In this document: positions 51,870 to 59,075 of the stretch, piece by piece
Numbering within the stretch: position 1 is the first letter of the stretch
Layout: the number at the start of each line of letters is the position of its first letter
Assembly (NCBI RefSeq): GCF_011682065.1
Contig: NZ_VUYU01000016.1
Location: 103,876-167,875 of the forward strand
Length of the DNA stretch: 64,000 bases
Reading direction: 5' to 3'
DNA from: Massilia rubra
GTDB lineage: Bacteria > Pseudomonadota > Gammaproteobacteria > Burkholderiales > Burkholderiaceae_D
Position numbers and translations under genes: made by a program
Notes under the pieces: generated by a model
Told to the model about the DNA's origin: nothing
Seen by the model: only the letters and a program-made list of their open reading frames with translations
The model's database searches: none

Positions 51870-52174
51870 TTGCGCACGAAGGCGTTGCGCATTGCGCACG
51901 CTTTCACATAAAAAGTTCTTGCGGACTGTTCCCGTAGGGCAAATGTTTGTTACACTAAAAGCGTGAATTTCAGTTTGTTCACACAGTTCCTCGCGTGATT
52001 GAGCCCTGACCCGCTCGCGTCCGCCCTTTTCCTGCGCCGCCTTTCCCCTGCGGCCGATAGATGTTTTCGGCCCAGCTCCGCCGATTGTTCCCCGATGTCA
52101 TTGCGCCTTTGCCATGTGCGTTGTTGCGCTGCGACTTGGGATATCGATCGAACCGGTTCAGAAAGGAAGTCGCC
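51870..52174. other. 305-bp interval upstream of the second regulator gene
   Basis: No gene. It contains TTGCGCACGAAGGCGTTGCG with further GCGCAC/GTGCGC-like short repeats near 51872-51902, and a TGTTACACT extended -10-like box near 51948-51956. The rest shows no clear structure. Confidence 0.4.
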
Positions 52175-52759
52175 ATGAAAGCGACCGCTAATTACAAACT
52201 CTGTGTTTCCGCCGCTCCCGCACAAATTGTCGCGAACGAACGCCGCACCTTGTTTTCCCACACCCCCCGGCGTTGGCCGGTCGGCCCGGCCCCGGTCGGC
52301 ATCGATGCCGACGCGCCGCGCCTGACCGCGCCCATGATGGATGCGGCGCTCGAGCTCGGGCCACGTCCGCAGGCCGGCGCCGGCCACACCACCGCTGCGC
52401 GCAACGCGCCACGCGTGCTGCACATCGACAGCGACGACAAGACCGCGCTGGTGCTCTCCACGCTGTTGGCGCCGGAAGCGTGGGTGACCCATGTGAGCAC
52501 GATCGCCGAGGCGCGCCGCGTGCTCGCGACCGAACTGTTTTCGCTGGTGGTGCTCGATCCCGGCCTGTCCGACGGCGACGGCCGCGCGCTCATGCCCGAG
52601 CTGTTGACCACGCCCCTGCTGGTGTACTCGGCGCGCCTGCCCGACGCGCGCGACCCGGTGCGCGCCTTCTTGCCCAAGCCGTGGACGTCGCCGCGCCAGC
52701 TGTGGAGCACCATTGCGGCCATGCTCGGCATCCCTGCGTGCATGACGGCGGGGGATTAG
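52175..52759 (+). CDS. receiver-domain protein with N-terminal extension
   Basis: ATG 52175 (MKATANYKLCVSAAPAQIVA) behind GGAAG. About 75 unstructured residues come before a receiver domain (PRVLHIDSDDKTALVLSTLL). The likely phospho-Asp is in VVLDPGLSDGDG, Ser in LLVYSARLP and Lys in FLPKPWTS. There is no output domain, so it is a stand-alone receiver. It ends 2 bp before the next receiver gene, so the two are co-transcribed. Confidence 0.75.
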   Translation: MKATANYKLCVSAAPAQIVANERRTLFSHTPRRWPVGPAPVGIDADAPRLTAPMMDAALELGPRPQAGAGHTTAARNAPRVLHIDSDDKTALVLSTLLAPEAWVTHVSTIAEARRVLATELFSLVVLDPGLSDGDGRALMPELLTTPLLVYSARLPDARDPVRAFLPKPWTSPRQLWSTIAAMLGIPACMTAGD

Positions 52760-52761
52760 CC

Positions 52762-53172
52762 ATGAACAGCGACGCGAGCCACGGCCTGAAATCGATCTTG
52801 TATGTCGAAGACGACCTGCACGTGCGCACCACGGCCAAGCTGGTGCTGGAGGTGATCGGCAAATTCGACGTGCGCGACTGCGGTTCGGGGCGCGAAGCGC
52901 TGCTGGCCGCGATGGATTTCAAGCCCGACCTGATTTTGCTCGATGTGATGATGCCGGAACTGGACGGCCTGGCGACCCTGGCCATGCTGCGCCGCATACC
53001 GCACCTGGCCAACACGCCGGCGCTGTTCGTGACCGGCCTGACGGCGGCGGCGGACATCGCCCGTTATGCCGAGGTGGGCGCCATCGGCGTCATTCCCAAA
53101 CCCCTGATGCCGCTGCGCCTGACCGGGCAGTTGCACTCGCTATGGGAGCAGCATGCGCTCACGGCGGCCTGA
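52762..53172 (+). CDS. single-domain response regulator (receiver only)
   Basis: CheY-like protein of 136 residues from ATG 52762. Acidic pair in ILYVEDDLHVR, phospho-Asp in LILLDVMMPELDG, Thr in ALFVTGL and Lys in VIPKPLMPL, so all catalytic residues are kept. It follows another receiver gene by 2 bp. No kinase lies nearby; it probably takes part in a phosphorelay coded elsewhere. Confidence 0.88.
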   Translation: MNSDASHGLKSILYVEDDLHVRTTAKLVLEVIGKFDVRDCGSGREALLAAMDFKPDLILLDVMMPELDGLATLAMLRRIPHLANTPALFVTGLTAAADIARYAEVGAIGVIPKPLMPLRLTGQLHSLWEQHALTAA

Positions 53173-53175
53173 CCT

Positions 53176-53229
53176 CCGTCGTTCCCGCGCAGGCGGGAAT
53201 CCAAGTTCGCGCCTGCGCGGGAACGACGG
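53176..53229. repeat. REP-like palindrome
   Basis: 24-bp arms 53176-53199 and 53206-53229 differ by one base and surround a 6-nt loop. Same family as 3119-3207. It directly follows the receiver gene. Confidence 0.82.
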
Positions 53230-53365
53230 TCCTTAATATAGTGGCAGGAATTGCTGCGTAGTGTGATCACCTTCAGACACCGAAGATGCACGCTTGTCCC
53301 CAGCTTGATATGATGGCGACACTGCGCCCTTGCGGCGCTCCGACCATCTGAGGGACAGGAACAAC

Positions 53366-54472
53366 ATGAAAACCAAGGCAGCGATTGCATGGAAGGCGGG
53401 CCAGCCGCTGACGATTGAAGAAGTCGACCTGGAAGGCCCGCGCGCGGGCGAGGTACTGGTCGAAATCAAGGCCACCGGCATCTGTCACACCGATTACTAC
53501 ACCCTCTCCGGCGCCGATCCGGAAGGGATCTTCCCCTCCATCCTCGGGCACGAAGGCGCCGGCGTGGTGGTCGACGTGGGGCCGGGCGTCACCAGCCTGC
53601 GCAAGGACGATCACGTCATCCCGCTGTACACCCCCGAATGCCGCCAGTGCAAATTCTGCCTGTCGCAAAAAACCAATCTGTGCCAGTCGATCCGCTCGAC
53701 CCAGGGCCGCGGGCTGATGCCCGACGCGACCAGCCGCTTTTCGATCGACGGCAAGCCGATTTACCACTACATGGGCACATCGACCTTCTCGAACTACATC
53801 GTGGTGCCCGAGATCGCGCTGGCCAAGGTGCGCTCGGACGCCCCGTTCGACAAGATCTGCTACATCGGCTGCGGCGTGACCACCGGCGTGGGCGCGGTGC
53901 TGTTTACCGCCAAGGTCGAAGCGGGCGCCAACGTGGTGGTGTTTGGCCTCGGCGGCATCGGCCTGAACGTGATCCAGGCCGCCAAGATGGTCGGCGCCGA
54001 CAAGATCATCGGGGTGGACCTGAACCCCGAGCGCGAAGCGATGGCGCGCAAGTTCGGCATGACCCACTTCATCAATCCGTCCAAGGTGGAGAACGTGGTC
54101 GACACGATCATCGAGCTCACCGACGGCGGCTCCGACTACAGCTTCGAATGCATCGGCAACGTGACCACCATGCGCCAGTCGCTCGAATCGTCGCACAAGG
54201 GCTGGGGCCAGTCGATCATCATCGGCGTGGCGGCGGCGGGGCAGGAGATTTCGACCCGTCCGTTCCAGCTGGTCACCGGCCGCGTATGGAAAGGCTCGGC
54301 CTTCGGCGGCGCGCGCGGGCGCACCGACGTGCCGAAGATCGTCGACTGGTACATGGAAGGCAAGATCAATATCGACGACCTGATCACCCATCGCCTGCCG
54401 CTCGAACGCATCAACGAAGGCTTCGACCTGATGAAGAGCGGCGAGTCGATCCGCTCGGTGGTGCTGTACTAA
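53366..54472 (+). CDS. frmA: S-(hydroxymethyl)glutathione dehydrogenase / class III alcohol dehydrogenase
   Basis: Zinc- and NAD-dependent enzyme that detoxifies formaldehyde as its glutathione adduct and also reduces S-nitrosoglutathione. Start ATG 53366 (MKTKAAIAWKAGQPLTIEEV). Catalytic-zinc ligands are in GICHTDYY and GHEGAG; structural-zinc cysteines are in CRQCKFCLSQKTNLC. The NAD fold VVFGLGGIGLNVIQAAKM is present. 368 residues, normal. No esterase (FrmB) or FrmR lies adjacent. Confidence 0.96.
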   Translation: MKTKAAIAWKAGQPLTIEEVDLEGPRAGEVLVEIKATGICHTDYYTLSGADPEGIFPSILGHEGAGVVVDVGPGVTSLRKDDHVIPLYTPECRQCKFCLSQKTNLCQSIRSTQGRGLMPDATSRFSIDGKPIYHYMGTSTFSNYIVVPEIALAKVRSDAPFDKICYIGCGVTTGVGAVLFTAKVEAGANVVVFGLGGIGLNVIQAAKMVGADKIIGVDLNPEREAMARKFGMTHFINPSKVENVVDTIIELTDGGSDYSFECIGNVTTMRQSLESSHKGWGQSIIIGVAAAGQEISTRPFQLVTGRVWKGSAFGGARGRTDVPKIVDWYMEGKINIDDLITHRLPLERINEGFDLMKSGESIRSVVLY

Positions 54473-54507
54473 GCCAAGCCAGCCGCGCCGGACCCCGATC
54501 CGGCGCT

Positions 54508-55023
54508 CTACTCGCTGAACATCGCAGCCAGGCGCGGAAGCCTGGCGTCGACGGCGTCTTCGTCCCAGCTCTCGCCGTGCGGACCATCCTGGAACGCGAA
54601 CATGTGGCGCGGGAAGTCGTCGCCCGAACGCCCGGTCTTTTCCTCCCATGCCTTGCCGGGCGCGTACAACATTCCCTCGACCTGGCATTCGTCGTCGGCC
54701 TCGCCGACCACATCGGCCAGGCTGTCGGCGTCGCGCAGCGCGGCCTCGTATACCTGCTCGCCTTTGCCGATCAGCCAGCCCGTGAAATCCATGAAGCCAT
54801 CGTCCGAGCACCCGCCGCCGATGATGTAGGCAGCCGCCCACAGATCCCAGTGATACGCGCGATTGACGTGCTCGACCATCAGGCGATCGAACTCCACGAT
54901 CTGGTCCGCTTCCAGCTCCGCCAGCAAGCCTTCGAGCGTGTCGACCTGCGCTTCGGGATCGTGGTCCGCGGCCAGGCGCGATGCATCGATCAGTGTCCAG
55001 AAATCGTTCTTTTCCAAGTTCAT
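54508..55023 (-). CDS. DUF4240 domain protein
   Basis: Cytoplasmic protein of 171 residues from ATG 55023 (MNLEKNDFWTLIDASRLAAD). DUF4240 hallmarks: FWTLID, HWDLWAAAYIIGGGCSDDGF, DFTGWLIGKG and the C-terminal FPRHMFAF...WDEDAV. Acidic overall. The family often occurs with secreted-toxin or immunity loci, but no such partner lies here. It is divergent from the RiPP precursor genes. Confidence 0.85.
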   Translation of the reverse strand: MNLEKNDFWTLIDASRLAADHDPEAQVDTLEGLLAELEADQIVEFDRLMVEHVNRAYHWDLWAAAYIIGGGCSDDGFMDFTGWLIGKGEQVYEAALRDADSLADVVGEADDECQVEGMLYAPGKAWEEKTGRSGDDFPRHMFAFQDGPHGESWDEDAVDARLPRLAAMFSE

Positions 55024-55032
55024 CTCCCAAAT

Positions 55033-55056
55033 AGAATGTGTGCGATCAGGCATTCT
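55033..55056. promoter_or_regulatory. AGAATG-N12-CATTCT palindrome upstream of the RiPP genes
   Basis: Six-base half-sites separated by 12 bp lie between the divergent DUF4240 gene and the first precursor gene, 10 bp before the former and 177 bp before the latter. A regulator site is possible but unproven. Confidence 0.3.
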
Positions 55057-55232
55057 AACGGACCTGCCACCGTAGCCCGGCCTGGGCACGCTCGCGCGCA
55101 AGTGCGGGTTTGGGCGCGATCAAAAACCTCGCCGCCACGCCGCCCTATATTGAACTTCCCGGGGTGTCGTTCGTCCGTAGCCATGCAGCAAGAGCACCCC
55201 TGTTGTAGTGCTTCGTCTTGTGGAGGTTTCAA

Positions 55233-55676
55233 ATGGATCCCAAAGTATTCCAGAGTCTGGTCGAAAAGGCCAAAGCCGATCCCGCATTTTTCCATCAACT
55301 GATCTTTACCCCTGAAACGGTCATCGCCCAGGTGAGCGATCTTGACCGCCATGCCAAAGGTTCGTTGGTCGGCCAGGACCCGGCAGCCCTGATCGCCAGT
55401 GCGCTGGGCATCTTGCAACGCTGCGGCAACACCTGCTCGAGCAGCTGCGACAACACCTGTGGCGGCAGCTGCGGCTACACCACCAACCTGACCGCCGAGG
55501 TGGCAATTTCTACCCCTGCCGTCACCTACTTCTCGCGGGTGAGCAGCGCATTGCAACGCTGCGGCAATACCTGTTCGAGCAGCTGCGACAACACCTGCGG
55601 CGAAAGCTGCGGTTACACCACCAACTTTACCGATATGGGCGGTGTGGTCATCAATCCGGCAGCCTGGAATCGCTAA
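55233..55676 (+). CDS. lanthipeptide-like precursor peptide with two tandem cores (peptide 1)
   Basis: 147-residue precursor. ATG 55233 (MDPKVFQSLVEKAKADPAFF) follows a TGGAGG site. Residues 1-60 form a helical, acidic leader resembling Nif11/NHLP types. Core A is residues 62-85 and core B 108-131; they differ only at one position (CGGSCG against CGESCG). In each core five Cys are spaced exactly four residues apart (64, 68, 72, 76, 80 and 110, 114, 118, 122, 126), and all but the first are preceded by Ser or Thr. The cores end in GYTTN. No Cys lies in the leader. Modification by the downstream synthetase is expected. Confidence 0.85.
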   Translation: MDPKVFQSLVEKAKADPAFFHQLIFTPETVIAQVSDLDRHAKGSLVGQDPAALIASALGILQRCGNTCSSSCDNTCGGSCGYTTNLTAEVAISTPAVTYFSRVSSALQRCGNTCSSSCDNTCGESCGYTTNFTDMGGVVINPAAWNR

Positions 55677-55751
55677 GCGCCACGGCGACGCGTCGCGCGG
55701 CACCGGCGCGTCGCTTTTCCGGCCCCGCACCACCCGAACAAGGAGTCCGCC

Positions 55752-56126
55752 ATGGACAGAACGACTTTCACCCGCCTGGTCGGCGAGCTGCGCGGCAATG
55801 CGCAGCTGTTCCAGGCCTTCCTCACCGATCCCGCCGCCGCACTGGCCACGCTGGCCTACCTCGATGAGCCAACCCGGCGCGCGCTGCGCGCCATCGATCC
55901 GCAAGCGTTCATCGCCGACGCCACCGCGCTGCTGGACCGGGACCGCCTGCTGCAAGCCTGCGGCCCCCAATACACCTGCTCCTGCACCTCGTACACCTGC
56001 GCCGGCGTCACCTGCGGTGGCTCGACCTGCGACGTCACCTGCACCGAATTCAGTTGCGGCAATACCTGCGGCGACAGCTGCGGCTTCACCACCAATATCG
56101 GATCCCGCTTCTTCGCCTGGAAATGA
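55752..56126 (+). CDS. lanthipeptide-like precursor peptide, single long core (peptide 2)
   Basis: 124 residues from ATG 55752 (MDRTTFTRLVGELRGNAQLF) behind an AAGGAG site. The leader (to about residue 69) has the same pattern as peptide 1, including LTDPAAALATLAYLDE. The core, residues 70-116, has ten Cys (70, 76, 78, 83, 88, 93, 97, 102, 106, 110); nine of them follow Ser or Thr. It ends SCGNTCGDSCGFTTN, matching both cores of peptide 1. The stop overlaps the synthetase ATG, so production of substrate and enzyme is coupled. Confidence 0.83.
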   Translation: MDRTTFTRLVGELRGNAQLFQAFLTDPAAALATLAYLDEPTRRALRAIDPQAFIADATALLDRDRLLQACGPQYTCSCTSYTCAGVTCGGSTCDVTCTEFSCGNTCGDSCGFTTNIGSRFFAWK

Positions 56127-58807
56127 GCCACCACATGAACCCATCACCCGACAGCGCGCTGCCGACCACCCCTTCCTACCAGGACCATTTGCTTGACCAC
56201 GGCCTGGCGCCCGCGACCAGCGGCGTGTGGCTCAAGGTCGGCCGCACCGATCGCGTGCAGGGCTGGAAGCTGCACGTCTCGAGCGTGCCGGCCGAGGCCC
56301 ACGCCCTGCTCGACGCCATCGTTCCCATCCTGCGGGACGGCCAGGTACCCTTCAAGATCGCCAGGGACGCCACCATCCTGGGACTGCTCAATGAAGGCAA
56401 CCTGGGCGCCACCCAGGTCGGCAAATTCTGCACCATCTACCCGGCCGACGACGCCGCCGCCAGCGCGCTGGCCGCCCAGCTGGTGCGGGCTACGCAGGGT
56501 TTCAACGGCCCCGTGATCACCTCCGACATGGCGCTCGGGAACCTGGTGTACGCGCGCTACGGCGGCTTTAACACCATCGTCGAGCGCGACCTGCTCGGCC
56601 AGCACCACCTGTACATCCGGGACGGCGCCGGCCAGCTCATTGCCGACGCCTACACCCAGCCCTTCGTGCCGCCATCCTTCGCCGCCTGCCCGTTCGCCGC
56701 CGCACCCGCGCCGGCCCCTGCCAGCCGCACCAGCGGCGCGGCGACCTTCGGCCCCGGTTATGTGCTGGTCGACGTCGTCAAGCAGCACGCCAAGGGCAAC
56801 GTCTACCTGGCGATCCTGGCCAGCTCGCAGCAGGACGTGGCGGGACGGATCATCAAGGAGGGGCGCAAACACTGCCTGTCCGATATCCACGGGCGCGACA
56901 TCCGGGTGCGCCTGCGGCGCCAGGGCGAGATCCACGCGCGCCTGAAAGGCGTGGCGCCCGTGCCGGCGTGCGACCCGTACTTCGAGGTCGACGGCGACGG
57001 CTACCTGGCGATGACCTACCTGCCCGGGGCCGACCTCGAAAGCGTGGTGCAGGCGACCCTGCAGCGCGGTCCGTGGAGCGCGGCCGGGCATGCCGGCCAA
57101 TTGCGCCTGCTGGACGCGCTGCGCCGGCTGGTCGGCGCCGTCGAACGGCTGCATGGCGCCGGCTTCGTGCACCGCGACCTGAGCGTGTCGAATGTCTGGC
57201 TCGGCGACGATGGCGACACCTGGCTGCTCGACCTGGAGATCGCGCAGCACGTGGGCGACCCCAGTCCCGTGTTCGGCAAGGGCACGCCGGGCTTCATGGC
57301 GCCGGAACAGGAGGCCGGCGCGGCGCCCACCTTCGCCCAGGATATCCATGCGGTGGCGGCGCTGATCCTGTTCGCCCTGACCGGCCTCGATCCGCGCCGC
57401 ACCCTGTTCGCGCGCGCCGGCTCGCGCGTGCGCAACGTGCGCTATCTGGCCGCGTCGGTGCCCGAGGCGCTGTTGAACGTGGTGCTGGCCGGGGTGGACG
57501 ACGACCCGCTGGCGCGGCCCACCCTGGCCGCCATCGGCCAGCAACTGGCGGCTTACCAAGCGCGCCTGGGCGCGGGCGGCGCGTGCGCGACCGCCATGCC
57601 GCCGGCGCCACCCATCGACTTTGGCGCCTGCGCCCGCGGCGCCGGCCTGGGCCTGCTGCGCCACGCCTTTCGCGATCCGCAATCGGGGCTGTGGCTGTCG
57701 GCGGGCATCGCGAACGGGGCGGGTGGCCAGGAGCAGGCCTCCTCGTACGAACTGCGGCGCGGCGCCAATCGCGGCGTGGCCGGCGTGGTGTATGCGCTGG
57801 CGCGCCTGCGGCGTGCCGGCATCGCCATCGACGACGCCGCGCCGGCGCTGAACCAGGCCGTGGACTGGCTGCTGTCGGACGCCCTCACGCCCGATCACGG
57901 CATGCCGGGCCTGCACTTCGGCGACGCCGGCGTGGCGGTCGGCATCGCCGAAGCCGTGCATGCCGGGCTGGTGCCGGCCACGGCGCGCATCGACCAGTTT
58001 GTGGCCCGGGTGTTCGCCGCGCCCATCACCTGGCCCGACCTCACGCACGGCGCGGCGGGGCAGGGCCTGGCCGCCATGCTGTGCGCGCACAGCCTGGGCA
58101 CGGCTGCGCCGCTGGCCATGGCGGGGCGCTGCGCGCGCTACCTGGCCGACACCCAGGCGCCGGACGGCTCCTGGGTCATGCCGGAGGGCGTGCCCGGCAT
58201 GTCCGGCGAAACCATCAGTGGCTTCGCCCACGGCGTGGCCGGGATGGTGTTCTTCCTGCTCGAGCATGGCGCGCGCTTCAATGACGACACCAGCCGCGCC
58301 AGTGCCGCACGCGGCTTGCGCTGGCTCGAAGCGCATGCGCTGGCGCCCGATGGCGCGGCGGCGCTGCAGTGGCATTACAGCGACCGCCAGGGCGCGGTGT
58401 GGAACTGGTGGTGCCACGGCGCGCCCGGCATCGCGCTGACTTTTCTGCGCGCATACCGGCATACCGGGGACCCGGCCATGGCGCTGCTGGCGCGGCGCGC
58501 GCTGGGCGCCATCGACGGCCATCTGCGCGCGCCCAACCTGACCATCTGCCATGGCCTGGCCGGGATCGGCGAGATCTTGCTGGAAGCGGCGCACACGCTG
58601 GGCGAGCCGGCCTGGCGCGACAAGGCGGCCACGTTGGCCGGCACCATCGCGCATCTCGGGCATCGCTGCGCCGACGGCAGCCTGGTGTGGCTGGCGGAAG
58701 ACCCGGTGGCGCCGACCGCCGACCTGATGGTCGGCATGGGCGGTATCGCCCACTTCATGGCGCGCCTTGGCGACGGCGGCCGCGAGCTCGGCTTTCCGCT
58801 GCTCTAG
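56123..58807 (+). CDS. fused lanthipeptide synthetase (lyase-kinase-cyclase, class III/IV; LanKC/LanL-like)
   Basis: 894-residue enzyme that should phosphorylate Ser/Thr of the precursors, eliminate phosphate and close thioether rings. ATG 56123 overlaps peptide 2. N-terminal lyase-like part: GWKLHVSSVP, VPFKIARD, GKFCTIYP. Kinase part: catalytic loop HRDLSVSN (residues 350-357) and metal motif DLE (370-372). Cyclase part: FAHGVAGM, WCHGAPG with Cys764 and ICHGLAG with Cys809-His810, the three zinc ligands of LanC. Intact ligands favour class IV (LanL) over class III, whose cyclases lack them. No transporter or leader protease is adjacent. Confidence 0.87.
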   Translation: MSHHMNPSPDSALPTTPSYQDHLLDHGLAPATSGVWLKVGRTDRVQGWKLHVSSVPAEAHALLDAIVPILRDGQVPFKIARDATILGLLNEGNLGATQVGKFCTIYPADDAAASALAAQLVRATQGFNGPVITSDMALGNLVYARYGGFNTIVERDLLGQHHLYIRDGAGQLIADAYTQPFVPPSFAACPFAAAPAPAPASRTSGAATFGPGYVLVDVVKQHAKGNVYLAILASSQQDVAGRIIKEGRKHCLSDIHGRDIRVRLRRQGEIHARLKGVAPVPACDPYFEVDGDGYLAMTYLPGADLESVVQATLQRGPWSAAGHAGQLRLLDALRRLVGAVERLHGAGFVHRDLSVSNVWLGDDGDTWLLDLEIAQHVGDPSPVFGKGTPGFMAPEQEAGAAPTFAQDIHAVAALILFALTGLDPRRTLFARAGSRVRNVRYLAASVPEALLNVVLAGVDDDPLARPTLAAIGQQLAAYQARLGAGGACATAMPPAPPIDFGACARGAGLGLLRHAFRDPQSGLWLSAGIANGAGGQEQASSYELRRGANRGVAGVVYALARLRRAGIAIDDAAPALNQAVDWLLSDALTPDHGMPGLHFGDAGVAVGIAEAVHAGLVPATARIDQFVARVFAAPITWPDLTHGAAGQGLAAMLCAHSLGTAAPLAMAGRCARYLADTQAPDGSWVMPEGVPGMSGETISGFAHGVAGMVFFLLEHGARFNDDTSRASAARGLRWLEAHALAPDGAAALQWHYSDRQGAVWNWWCHGAPGIALTFLRAYRHTGDPAMALLARRALGAIDGHLRAPNLTICHGLAGIGEILLEAAHTLGEPAWRDKAATLAGTIAHLGHRCADGSLVWLAEDPVAPTADLMVGMGGIAHFMARLGDGGRELGFPLL

Positions 58808-59001
58808 TTGTTCCCAAGCCGGCATTGACGACGCCAATGCCGGCTTGGGCCGCCTGCCTGCGCGCCAGGCCCGCGTTTTGGTCGCCTGTTCCCCGGAATC
58901 GACCGCCCATCGCCTGCCGCTGGAGCATGCGCCCCCTCCTCTCTACAGTCATGCTCACCCGGGCCGCGCCCGCGCTTGCCCGGGAAGTAGAAAAATAGTT
59001 C

Positions 59002-59030
59002 TAGACAAAAGTATCTAGATATTTTATTCT
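59002..59030 (+). promoter_or_regulatory. candidate promoter of the M56 protease gene
   Basis: TAGACA (59002-59007) and TATTCT (59025-59030) have a 17-bp spacer and lie 46 bp before the ATG. CTAGA occurs twice (59001-59005 and 59015-59019) in an A+T-rich stretch that stands out from the surroundings. The rest of the 58808-59075 gap shows nothing clear. Confidence 0.45.
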
Positions 59031-59075
59031 ACATTCACCCTTTGACGGAGAGACCATGCACGCAGGAACCCACCC

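Noticed and set aside
56144..58837. Very long antisense ORF (about 900 codons) opposite the lanthipeptide synthetase
   Set aside because: High G+C gives long open antisense frames. Its translation is Arg/Ala/Gly/His-rich without any domain, while the sense strand has clear kinase and LanC motifs.
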